Notes under the pieces: model-generated
Database searches by the model: none
What the model was told of the DNA's origin: nothing
Seen by the model: only the letters and a program-made list of their open reading frames with translations
In this document: piece by piece, positions 25,458 through 33,984 of the stretch
How the letters are laid out: the number at the start of each line of letters is the position of its first letter
Numbering within the stretch: the stretch's first letter is position 1
Source of the DNA: Agaribacillus aureus
GTDB lineage: Bacteria > Bacteroidota > Bacteroidia > Cytophagales > Cyclobacteriaceae
Direction of reading: 5' to 3'
Length of the DNA stretch: 64,000 bases
Assembly: GCA_030442055.1 (NCBI GenBank)
Contig: JAUJEB010000003.1
Location: 496,001 to 560,000 of the forward strand
Program-made: the position numbers and the translations under genes

Positions 25458-28271
25458 TTACAATCCTATACTTACACCTAATGAAACTGATTTATACCGC
25501 GGTATTCCGGTTGTAGACAGGTCAAACCTATTGATGGCATTCCAGTTTTCTTCAGGATCCAAGCCACTGTAACTGCTACCGCCAACAAACAAATTCTGAC
25601 CGGTCACGTAAATGCGACCTTGGCTGAATCCCAGCTTTGATAACGTTGCCTCATTCAGGCGGTATCCGACGGTTAAATTGTTTAACCTCATGTGGGTGGC
25701 CTCTTCCACTTTGGCAATACCTTGAATGCTTACGTGGTTGTCGTCTGTATTCATCAAATAATAATTTGACTCAACACCAAGTGACTGAAACATCCCTCTA
25801 TTCAACTCATTCATATTGGAAGTAAGCCTGTTTTCTACCGATTCGGTTAAGATGTTGCCACCGTAGAAAAAAGAAAACAAGGCATCGAGGTAAAACCCTT
25901 TGAATTCGAAATGATTGGCGAAACCACCGTAAAAATCGGGCTGTGGGCTTCCAACAAAAAACCTGTCATTTTGATCCAGGATGTAATCGCCATTTTTATC
26001 CAATATTTTGGGCATGCCTTCTGTAAATTCTACCCCACTGAAGCTTAATTTTTTCCCGGTTTTAGGATTTACAGGAACCTCGGCGTCATTAGCATAATGA
26101 CCATCTGCGGCAAAAGCATACAATCCGTTTATTGGCTTCCCAACTGTCAGAGAACCATATTGCGGGCTAACGTCAGAAGGCAGTGCTGTAACTTCATTGC
26201 TGATAATGGAGGTATTCAATTGGGCGTGCCATAATAGGCCGCCTATCTTGAATTGGGAGGAAAGGCTAAAATTAAGGCCGGTGGTTTTCATGCCGATTCC
26301 ATTTTTGAATTCAGGTGAAAATCCAACGGTATTAGGCAATAAGGCCTGATAGTAGTAATCCTCTACGTCGTTAATAAAGTATTCGGCAGATGCAAATACT
26401 TTATTTTGCAACAGGCCGATATTCAGGCCAACATTCGCATTGGTGGATTTTGGATTGGTGAAACTGTCATTTCTCCTGGCGTACCTTGTCACTCCCGTTA
26501 TGCCACCATAATCCCCAACGGTGCGTATATCACTTTTCCATAAATGATCCTCAACCGGTAGTGTACCTGACCACCCAAAATCGGCAGACAAGGTAGCCGA
26601 TGAAAGCCAGGTCAAACCGCTTAACAGATCGATCCCGCCAAATTTCCAGTCCATACCCAACGCAGGATATACCCCCCACCTTTCGTCCTTTGGCAACTTA
26701 GAGGTACCGTCCAATCGTACAACACCTCTAAGCGTCAGGCCGTTGATCACTTCATAGTCGATGTCGGCAAAAAATGAGAATAAATTATTTTTCGAAAGAA
26801 AACTGCCGGCATCAATATCCTGTAGGGAAAAATTGTCGCCGATAGTTTTTACAAAATTACTGGTCCCTTCCCCGTCCCTGGTGGCGGAAACCTCTGTAAA
26901 TTGCAGGTCACTGGCGATAATACTTTGGCCTAATGTAAAATTAAGCGGCCTGTTGTTGATATTTCTAAAATAGTTAATGGTATTCTCATTGATAATTCTC
27001 AGCCTTCTGGAGGTAAATGAGCTGGTAAATATTTCGCCATTGTTGATGGTAGATGGAAGAAAAAAATCTCTTCTGCCGGTTTCATAATCAAGCCCCACCA
27101 GTGATTTGAGTTTAATGTGGTCGGTTAAATTGTATTTGATCCTGGTAGAATAAATGATATGATTATTGGTGTTCTCATCTCTGACCTCATCATCATCAAT
27201 AAATATCGTGGGTGGAAACAACGTCGAATTGTCATTTTGGGGGAAGAAAGAATGTGAGAAAAGATTACTAACGGCATTTCCTCTCTTGATAAGTCCGGCA
27301 TGAAGATATACATCCAGAAAGAGCCTGTTGGTCACGTTATACCTGGTATTTAAATTAAGATTATACCGCTTTAGTCCAACATCAACTCTTGAGCTTTCCT
27401 CGTTATAATATCCCAGGTGCAAAAAATAATGACCATAGACACCACTATTTCCAATATTCAAATTATAATTCTGGGTAAGCTTAGGCTCATAATCCTGTTC
27501 CTGCCAATCGGATTTGAACCCATAGAATGAATTCAAGCTATCGGTAAGCGCCGGGGGCAATGTTATCCCGTTGACATCACCTGGTAAAACGAGCGCCTTG
27601 TCGTAAAGACGGCGAAGTCTAATTCTTTCCTGATTCCCGCTAATGGTTTGTCTCAGTTGCGGTTCAAAATTAACACCTCCTGAAACATTTAAAGAGATCC
27701 TGGTCCGGTCAAACCCGCTCCCATCCCTGGTGGTAATTCGTATGACCCCATTGGAACCTCTGGCACCATATAACGCCAGGGAAGTCGCCCTGTTAAGAAG
27801 TTCAATTGATTCAATGTTCTCCGGGCTAACCTGACTTAACGGGTTGATCCGCGAGGCCATTGAAGGATCCAGATAGATGGGGATATCATTAATCAAAATC
27901 AGCGGTTTGTTATCAATATTCAGGGGCAGGGTATTGACCGAGGTGACGGACATTATACTTTGTACTCCCGGGGATCCGGTCCAGTTTTGCACAAAAAAAC
28001 CTGATAACCGTCCCTGAAGCAGGTTCTCCAGGTCAGCAGCTGGTATATCCTGCAGGTCTCTGCCTTTAACAATCTTGTGATTAATACCGTGATTTTCGCT
28101 TTCAGGAATTGAATCGTTTTCCAGTATAGCTACATCCTTCAATTCCCGATCTATCTTTGTTACATGTCGGCCAATGGACCAGGTGTTGGCTGCCAAGGCA
28201 CATTGTAACAAAATTAAACATGCCAAAAGCCTAAAACGTAGTTTGGTTTTTGATCGTAAAATTTTTGTCAT
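25458..28271 (-). CDS. SusC/RagA-family TonB-dependent transporter lacking the CPD domain (pair 2)
   Basis: 937 aa. After the N-terminal hydrophobic segment it goes almost directly to a plug (IVKGRDLQDIPAADLENLL near residue 67; LNRATSLALYGARGSNGVIRIT near 157) and the beta barrel. The carboxypeptidase-D-like domain present in the other SusC is missing, and the plug signature is degenerate (GARGSNG rather than GSRAANG). The barrel ends IPRYKSVSLGVSIGL. It begins 75 bp after the LamG lipoprotein gene and is translationally close to its SusD. It should be an outer-membrane importer with energy from TonB. Confidence 0.88.
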   Translation of the reverse strand: MTKILRSKTKLRFRLLACLILLQCALAANTWSIGRHVTKIDRELKDVAILENDSIPESENHGINHKIVKGRDLQDIPAADLENLLQGRLSGFFVQNWTGSPGVQSIMSVTSVNTLPLNIDNKPLILINDIPIYLDPSMASRINPLSQVSPENIESIELLNRATSLALYGARGSNGVIRITTRDGSGFDRTRISLNVSGGVNFEPQLRQTISGNQERIRLRRLYDKALVLPGDVNGITLPPALTDSLNSFYGFKSDWQEQDYEPKLTQNYNLNIGNSGVYGHYFLHLGYYNEESSRVDVGLKRYNLNLNTRYNVTNRLFLDVYLHAGLIKRGNAVSNLFSHSFFPQNDNSTLFPPTIFIDDDEVRDENTNNHIIYSTRIKYNLTDHIKLKSLVGLDYETGRRDFFLPSTINNGEIFTSSFTSRRLRIINENTINYFRNINNRPLNFTLGQSIIASDLQFTEVSATRDGEGTSNFVKTIGDNFSLQDIDAGSFLSKNNLFSFFADIDYEVINGLTLRGVVRLDGTSKLPKDERWGVYPALGMDWKFGGIDLLSGLTWLSSATLSADFGWSGTLPVEDHLWKSDIRTVGDYGGITGVTRYARRNDSFTNPKSTNANVGLNIGLLQNKVFASAEYFINDVEDYYYQALLPNTVGFSPEFKNGIGMKTTGLNFSLSSQFKIGGLLWHAQLNTSIISNEVTALPSDVSPQYGSLTVGKPINGLYAFAADGHYANDAEVPVNPKTGKKLSFSGVEFTEGMPKILDKNGDYILDQNDRFFVGSPQPDFYGGFANHFEFKGFYLDALFSFFYGGNILTESVENRLTSNMNELNRGMFQSLGVESNYYLMNTDDNHVSIQGIAKVEEATHMRLNNLTVGYRLNEATLSKLGFSQGRIYVTGQNLFVGGSSYSGLDPEENWNAINRFDLSTTGIPRYKSVSLGVSIGL

Positions 28272-28346
28272 ATTAATATAGGTTTTAATAATTATTCTGG
28301 TGCTGTAAGTCAGTTTATAAGAGCCGTCCTTTACTTTGACAAATCA

Positions 28347-30155
28347 TTATTCTCCGTAAAGGGCCGCCATTTCCGATTCGGAAAGCGCGTAATCAAAAAC
28401 ATAAGCCGTTGAGGTTTTTCCTTCATACCACAGTCCATAGCCACCCGTTCCGTCCTGGGCTAATCGCATCGGAAATCCACTGGTCATATCTCCCAAACCG
28501 GACATATCAACAGCCTCCAATGCTACGCCATCCTGGTAGATAACTGCGCTACCATCCCGGTCAAAGGTCACCCCGATCAAATGCCAGAAGCCATCGTTAA
28601 TATCATTGCCGTTTGCATCAATACGGTTACCGTTCCCATCTCCGGCATTCAGTTTCCAATTGCTGCCTATCTGAGCCAGTAGGAAGCCTTTATTTCCTCC
28701 GCTACCCCAGTCCTTGTCACCGATAATGACAGGATCACTTTGAGAAACTGTGGTATTCACCCAAACCGCTACCGAAAAATCGCCTGCAAATCTGAAATCA
28801 AGGTCGCCACCATCATTAATTGTTGCCAGATCGGGGTCGCCGTTGAAAGTCCTGACGATCCTATGTTTTTGCCTTACAGTGTCCAATTCAATTGCCGTAC
28901 CTGACTGATGATCAACATTTAAAAGCGATACAGTGCCATCATTTTTCCTTAATTGTACATTGAATAGCTCCTTATCCTCATTGATACCGGCGACTTCGCC
29001 GCTACTTAGCACATAATCATAGATTACCGGCTCACTGGTCATTCCTTCATACCAAAGCCCATAGCCAGAAGTGCCATCCTGGGCCAATCTGATCGGAAAA
29101 CCGCTATTCATATTACCAATTCCCGACATGTCACTTCTTCCTACTTCCTCGCCGTCCTGATAAATTACGGCATCACCATCTCTGTTAAATGTAGCCACCA
29201 GGTTATGCCACTGGCCGTCGTTTATGGTCCCTCCGGTAATATCAACCCTGGAAGCACCATCTCCTAAATTGAGTTTCCACTCAGTGCCTATGTGGGCAAA
29301 CAGGAATCCCGGATTTCCACCGCTCCCCCAATCCTTATCCCCAATGATGACAGGGTCGCTGTTGGAAGATGTTGTATTTATCCAAATTGAGACAGAATAA
29401 TCATCTGTATATCTGAAGCTCAGGTCGTCGGAGTCTATCAGCGAGAGGTAATCATCAGTGCCATCGAATGTGAAGATATGACCATATTTAAGATCTTCTT
29501 TCTGTGCCACACCGGTAACCTGGGATTTTATTTCTAAAGTTTCTCCATTGCTTTTCTTTAGAAATGCCAGGGCCCTCGGCCTAACATTGGCCATGCGAAA
29601 TGTAAAATCCAATGTTTGTACAGAGGCCGCTACGCCATCAGAAGCGTTATTGTAAGTAATAACAAACGACAATGTCCGGTCTTCGCCAGGTCCAAATCCC
29701 AGATCATCGAAATTTGTTGAAAAATTGGCTACATATTGATCGTTACCGTCAATGGTGGGATTCTCGATCACCATCAGGCTTTGATTGTCTCCGATCAGAA
29801 CTTCTATCTTTTGGGGTTCAAGCTGTATTACTATATCCAATGATACATTGCCGCCCGGATTATACTGATCTTCTTTACCCGGATCGTAAGATAGGGCAGC
29901 CAATTCCTCCTCAGTGTATGGGGCCCCTGTTCTGGGATTGTCGTGGGAGATATAGGCTTCCTTACCGGTAAGCCTGTCATCTTTCGGGGTATCCTTTAAT
30001 GGAGCTGCTGAAATAATCTCCGGTTCGTCACTTTCACAGGAGGAAATTACGATGACACCTGCTATAAGCATAACAGAAAGCAGTCCCATATTCAATTTCC
30101 AATCTGATGATTTTTGATTTGAAAATGTTTTAAGGCCTAGTAAAAGTTTTATCAT
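28347..30155 (-). CDS. Double-LamG surface lipoprotein (SusE/F-position ligand-binding protein)
   Basis: 602 aa. Lipobox Cys40 (IVISSCESDEPE) with a strong acidic export signal. The Met at 30089 (residue 23) would give a more normal signal length, so the start is uncertain. An N-terminal beta domain (about 95-210; resembles the DUF1735-type domains before LamG) is followed by two LamG domains (about 228-395 and 420-602). Both carry DPVIIGDKDWGSGGN, nearly identical to the LamG of the AP-superfamily pseudoenzyme. It is the first gene of the long minus-strand operon that includes both SusCD pairs. LamG domains bind glycans or proteins; here probably the imported ligand. Confidence 0.75.
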   Translation of the reverse strand: MIKLLLGLKTFSNQKSSDWKLNMGLLSVMLIAGVIVISSCESDEPEIISAAPLKDTPKDDRLTGKEAYISHDNPRTGAPYTEEELAALSYDPGKEDQYNPGGNVSLDIVIQLEPQKIEVLIGDNQSLMVIENPTIDGNDQYVANFSTNFDDLGFGPGEDRTLSFVITYNNASDGVAASVQTLDFTFRMANVRPRALAFLKKSNGETLEIKSQVTGVAQKEDLKYGHIFTFDGTDDYLSLIDSDDLSFRYTDDYSVSIWINTTSSNSDPVIIGDKDWGSGGNPGFLFAHIGTEWKLNLGDGASRVDITGGTINDGQWHNLVATFNRDGDAVIYQDGEEVGRSDMSGIGNMNSGFPIRLAQDGTSGYGLWYEGMTSEPVIYDYVLSSGEVAGINEDKELFNVQLRKNDGTVSLLNVDHQSGTAIELDTVRQKHRIVRTFNGDPDLATINDGGDLDFRFAGDFSVAVWVNTTVSQSDPVIIGDKDWGSGGNKGFLLAQIGSNWKLNAGDGNGNRIDANGNDINDGFWHLIGVTFDRDGSAVIYQDGVALEAVDMSGLGDMTSGFPMRLAQDGTGGYGLWYEGKTSTAYVFDYALSESEMAALYGE

Positions 30156-30286
30156 ATTATATATGGTTTTGTTAGTTATTGTCAGTCCATCACAGCCTCG
30201 ATCATCAGTTTAATCTTTAAGGTACACGAGCACAAAATTGTTACAAATAGTAAATTTTTTTTAAGTTATACAAATATTTAACAAAA

Positions 30287-30298
30287 TTTACTAATATT
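30287..30298 (+). promoter_or_regulatory. Candidate operator A, TTTACTAATATT
   Basis: 12 bases identical to sites at 30784-30795 (opposite strand) and 33932-33943. It lies 132 bp upstream of the LamG/SusCD operon start. An inverted partial copy (AGTAAA, 30249-30254) lies 38 bp away. Probable binding site of the XRE-cupin regulator (inference). Confidence 0.55.
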
Positions 30299-30783
30299 CA
30301 ATACATTTTTCATTTTGTTAATCTTAATTGCCTGTTATGATAATATATTGATCTAAACAAAATATTTAAATTACTGATTATCAATATTTTAAATCATTTA
30401 GAATCTAACGAAGGCCCATTTTTCATTTAAATATTTCTAAAAAATTAATTTTTATTTAATCGCTTAAAATTGCGAATTAGAAGTAATTGGCTAAAGAAAA
30501 GTTTAATATTTGTAATTAATTGTGAGGTTAAAGTCAAGGAATTACTTCGAACCTGGTTCAACATACCACCAGATATTTCCCGAAGATTTAAAGCAAATTG
30601 GGTCTGATTGTACACCGGCTGCGATGTTCTCCGGCAGCCTGTTCCTATTAGATTAAATTTTGAGTAAATTAAGGTGAGGATAGGTGTATTTATGGCGCTT
30701 GGTTAATCAACTCAGATCTTGAAAAGTTCACACAATACAGATACGAATTTATCATATTTGTCAAAACAATCATGTGTTATTTA

Positions 30784-30795
30784 AATATTAGTAAA
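30784..30795 (-). promoter_or_regulatory. Candidate operator B, TTTACTAATATT
   Basis: Exact 12-base copy on the minus strand, 85 bp upstream of the regulator start codon; a facing TTTACT lies at 30822-30827, 32 bp away. The arrangement would suit autoregulation. Confidence 0.55.
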
Positions 30796-30879
30796 TTGTT
30801 ATATTTTTAATAAGTATTATATTTACTATTGCTCCTATTTTGTTTAAGTAATTTTAATATTTGGAATAAAAAAAGTAAT

Positions 30880-31461
30880 ATGTTTAAAGATGACAGTCTC
30901 AGTAATATTGGGAAAAGGATCAAGGAAGAAAGGAGAAGGAAAGGGTTAAGCCTGCAAGAATTAGGAAAGTTAAGTGGTGTTACCGCAGGATTACTTTCCA
31001 AAATTGAGAATTTTAGGGCAGTCGCCTCCTTGCCTGTTCTTTTTAACATTGCCAAATCGCTTGAGGTAAAAATGTCTGAACTGGTAGAGGATGTAAAGAA
31101 CGACAAGGAGTTTTCGTTTCTCCTGATCCGAAACAATGAAGGTATTATTGAGGAGCGGGAAGATTCTGTCGGCCTCGTCTACGAGTCACTTATTCACCAG
31201 GATATTGGCAACATTAACTTTCGTACCAATATAGTCAGAGTAATGCCGAACACTTACCGGGAGCCAATCGCTACAGATGCTATGGAGTCGATTTACGTAG
31301 TCAGCGGGTCAGTAACTTACGGTATTGGCGATAATGAGATCCTGCTAAATCAGGGGGATACATTTTATTTTGACGGCAGCTTTCCCCATTCAGTGAGAAA
31401 TGACCTGGAAGTCGAAGCAGTCCTGTTTAAGATATATTTATTAAAATTAAACGGCGCCTAA
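30880..31461 (+). CDS. XRE-family HTH-cupin transcriptional regulator
   Basis: 193 aa from the Met at 30880; the open frame extends 17 codons upstream but the sequence there is AT-rich and unlike a protein start. Residues about 8-62 form an XRE helix-turn-helix (IGKRIKEERRRKGLSLQ...SGVTAGLLSKIE), and about 115-190 a cupin barrel (ESIYVVSGSVTYGIG...GDTFYFDGSFPHSVRN). Relatives such as PuuR sense small amino or acid metabolites through the cupin. It diverges from the SusCD operon and converges on ald, so it is the natural local regulator; the shared 12-bp motif is its likely target. Activator or repressor mode cannot be told. Confidence 0.85.
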   Translation: MFKDDSLSNIGKRIKEERRRKGLSLQELGKLSGVTAGLLSKIENFRAVASLPVLFNIAKSLEVKMSELVEDVKNDKEFSFLLIRNNEGIIEEREDSVGLVYESLIHQDIGNINFRTNIVRVMPNTYREPIATDAMESIYVVSGSVTYGIGDNEILLNQGDTFYFDGSFPHSVRNDLEVEAVLFKIYLLKLNGA

Positions 31462-31470
31462 AAAACCTTA

Positions 31471-32583
31471 TTATTGTAATTGGGGCTTAACATGATGAGG
31501 AAGGTTAAATGCGTCAGCCACTCCTGAACAAGAAACTTGTCCCTTGCATAAATTAAGGCCTTTGCTTAATTCCATATGCTGTGCTACTGCTGTTTTCCAG
31601 CCAGACCCGGCCAGTTCAATAATATAGGGTAAAGTCGCGTTTGTAAGTGCCAATGTCGAAGTATATGGTACCGCGCCCGGCATATTTGCCACACAATAGT
31701 GTACAATCCCATCAACAATGTAAGTAGGATCTTCATGCGTTGTAGGCCTGCAGGTCTCTATGCATCCACCCTGGTCTATGGCTACATCTACCAGGACCGT
31801 ACCCCGTTGCATATCTTTCAACATATCTTTGGTTATCAATTTAGGTGCTTTGGCTCCCGGTATCAGCACTGCCCCGATAATCAGATCCTGATCCCTGATC
31901 ATTTTGCGAATGTTATACTCATTTGAGGCCATGGTTTTAACATTTGCCGGCATAATATCTGCCAAATACCTGAGTCTTTTCAAATTCGAATCCATGATGA
32001 TGACATCCGCTCCCAGCCCCGCAGCCATCTTTGCCGCCTCAGTACCAACCACGCCCCCGCCGATAATTAGCACCTTTGCCGGCAATACACCGGGCACTCC
32101 TCCCAGTAAGATCCCTTTTCCCATCATTGGTTTTTCGAGATATTTTGCTCCTTCCTGCACAGCCATTCGTCCGGCCACCTCAGACATCGGCACCAATAAC
32201 GGCAAACTCCTATCTTCATGCTCAACGGTCTCATATGCGATGCACACGGCCTTTTGATTAATCATAGCCTGCGTCAGTTCAAGACTCGAGGCGAAATGAA
32301 AATAGGTGAACATAACATGCCCACTGGTAATTAGGTTATATTCCCGGAAAACCGGTTCCTTGACCTTGACTATCATTTCCCCCATTTTATAGGCTGCCTC
32401 AATATCCGGGGTAATTTTGGCCCCGGCCGCGGTATAGTCGTCATCTATGAAGCCACTACCATGGCCGGCTGTACTCTGGACATAAACTTCATGTCCCCTT
32501 TTAACCAACTCTTTTACACCAGCCGGGGTAATTGCTACTCTATTTTCGTTATTCTTTATTTCTTTAGGTACGCTTATGATCAT
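31471..32583 (-). CDS. ald: Alanine dehydrogenase
   Basis: 370 aa, the normal length. Substrate-binding Arg15 (ENRVAITP), Lys75 (KVKEP) and His96 (YFHFA) are present, as is the NAD-binding segment (VLIIGGGVVGTEAAKMAAGLGADV near residues 167-190). It oxidises L-alanine to pyruvate, ammonia and NADH. PhnW uses pyruvate as amino acceptor and yields alanine, so Ald closes the cycle. It is 174 bp downstream of phnW on the same strand and ends 9 bp from the convergent regulator gene. Confidence 0.93.
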   Translation of the reverse strand: MIISVPKEIKNNENRVAITPAGVKELVKRGHEVYVQSTAGHGSGFIDDDYTAAGAKITPDIEAAYKMGEMIVKVKEPVFREYNLITSGHVMFTYFHFASSLELTQAMINQKAVCIAYETVEHEDRSLPLLVPMSEVAGRMAVQEGAKYLEKPMMGKGILLGGVPGVLPAKVLIIGGGVVGTEAAKMAAGLGADVIIMDSNLKRLRYLADIMPANVKTMASNEYNIRKMIRDQDLIIGAVLIPGAKAPKLITKDMLKDMQRGTVLVDVAIDQGGCIETCRPTTHEDPTYIVDGIVHYCVANMPGAVPYTSTLALTNATLPYIIELAGSGWKTAVAQHMELSKGLNLCKGQVSCSGVADAFNLPHHVKPQLQ

Positions 32584-32757
32584 TTTTTAAATATTGAAAG
32601 TATGATTATTTATTTAATATGGCGTCTGGAAAATATCAAATTTCTTATGTGACAGCGGCTCCCGCATAACCTGGTATTTTATGAGATCAGCAAGTGCTTC
32701 AAATCATAATTTCAGTATGGAGTGGAAAAAACAACTGATCAAATTACAGCCTGCATA

Positions 32758-33873
32758 TTACCAGTAAATGGCATTTTCTATATTCCGAATCAAATTTTCA
32801 ATGTCATCAGGAAAAACATGCCCTATATTCCCAATTCTAAAAGTATCAGCTACGGAAACTTTACCCGGATAAATTACAAAGCCGTTTTCCTTGATCCTGT
32901 CGTAAAATTTGTTAAAATTGTAAATGTCATTTTTAGGATTATTAAAGGAAGTAATAATCGGGGATTGATAAGATGGAGGTAGTAAACAGCTAAAGCCTAG
33001 CTGCTGCATTCCTTCTACCAATTTTTTATGATTGGACCGGTATCTTTCATATCTTTTTGCAACCCCTCCTTCCTCCTCAAGCTCCTTCATGGCCTGCATA
33101 AATGCCCGAACGGTATGGGTGGGAGAAGTATATCGCCATTTTCCGTGTGAATCCTCCATTGTTTTCCATTGATCATAGAGATCCAAAGACAACGATCTGG
33201 CAAATCCTTTTGTCTTTTCTAATTGTCCCTGACGGGCGATCACGAAACCAAATCCGGGGACACCCTGTATACATTTGTTGGCACTGCTAATCAGGAAATC
33301 TATCCCAATCTTATCAACATCTATCGGGATCCCACCAAAACTGCTCATTGCATCTACTATAAATACTTTGTCATAGGACTTTACGATCTCCCCAATTTTC
33401 TCAATGGGATTCAACATTCCTGTTGTAGTCTCGCAATGTACTACTACCACATGGGTAATGGCTTTGTCCTGTTGCAAGGTTGATCTCAGTAATTCCATGT
33501 CCGGCAACGCTATTTCCCCACTATCATGTATTAAAGTATCGATCTTTAGTCTATTGGAAATTTGAGCTAACCGATTGCCATAGGCGCCGTTTGCGAGTAC
33601 CAACAGTTTACCATTTGGTGGCACCACACTACCAATAGTGGCTTCAACACTGAATGTTCCACTACCTTGCATCAACACCGAGGTATAATCAGCGGTGTTG
33701 GCGGTGGCTATATCCACTAGCCCGCTTCTGATTTTCTGGACTACTCCGAGGTTATAGTCATCATCCCAGGTACACCAGTCTCTTAACATCACGGCCTTTA
33801 CAGACTTGGAAGTGCTCAGTGGTCCGGGGGTTAAAAGCATATAGGGATTTTCAGGAAAGTTGTCTGTAATCAT
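32758..33873 (-). CDS. phnW: 2-aminoethylphosphonate--pyruvate transaminase PhnW
   Basis: 371 aa PLP enzyme, the expected length. PLP Lys200 lies in [16 protein letters not shown] and Asp174 in [10 protein letters not shown]; the N-terminal [10 protein letters not shown] and the DWCTWDDDY segment near residue 32 are characteristic of PhnW. It converts 2-aminoethylphosphonate and pyruvate to phosphonoacetaldehyde and alanine. There is no phosphonatase gene (phnX) nearby; the product goes to PhnY and PhnA. It is divergent from the OPA-type transporter gene, with a shared 111-bp promoter region. Confidence 0.95.
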   Translation of the reverse strand: MITDNFPENPYMLLTPGPLSTSKSVKAVMLRDWCTWDDDYNLGVVQKIRSGLVDIATANTADYTSVLMQGSGTFSVEATIGSVVPPNGKLLVLANGAYGNRLAQISNRLKIDTLIHDSGEIALPDMELLRSTLQQDKAITHVVVVHCETTTGMLNPIEKIGEIVKSYDKVFIVDAMSSFGGIPIDVDKIGIDFLISSANKCIQGVPGFGFVIARQGQLEKTKGFARSLSLDLYDQWKTMEDSHGKWRYTSPTHTVRAFMQAMKELEEEGGVAKRYERYRSNHKKLVEGMQQLGFSCLLPPSYQSPIITSFNNPKNDIYNFNKFYDRIKENGFVIYPGKVSVADTFRIGNIGHVFPDDIENLIRNIENAIYW

Positions 33874-33931
33874 ATTAATTATCTTAGAACTAATAATTGC
33901 TTTTTCACAAGGAATTAAAATTATAAACTAT

Positions 33932-33943
33932 TTTACTAATATT
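33932..33943 (+). promoter_or_regulatory. Candidate operator C, TTTACTAATATT
   Basis: Third exact copy of the 12-bp motif, between phnW and the transporter gene, placed where the -33 element of the transporter promoter should be. A looser copy (ACTAATAATTG) lies at 33889-33899. Confidence 0.55.
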
Positions 33944-33957
33944 AAAATTATTTAATA

Positions 33958-33965
33958 TATTTTTG
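33958..33965 (+). promoter_or_regulatory. Candidate -7 promoter element TATTTTTG
   Basis: Perfect fit to the Bacteroidota -7 consensus TAnnTTTG, 19 bp before the transporter start codon. The candidate operator begins 26 bp upstream of it, overlapping the expected -33 position. Confidence 0.45.
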
Positions 33966-33984
33966 ATAAATATTAAATAATCGT

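Larger units (their letters stand above)
30156..30879. other. Divergent regulatory region between SusCD operon and regulator gene
   Basis: 724 bp, very AT-rich, no convincing gene. It holds two copies of the TTTACTAATATT motif (listed separately), a partial copy AGTAAA at 30249-30254, another TTTACT at 30822-30827, and a GC-rich hairpin GGCTGC/GCAGCC (30617-30622 with 30634-30639). The regulator leader before 30880 is unusually long for a simple promoter. Confidence 0.6.

Noticed and set aside
30829-30879. Upstream start for the XRE-cupin regulator
   Set aside because: The extra 17 residues do not belong to the XRE domain and come from AT-rich leader sequence; the Met at 30880 fits family length.
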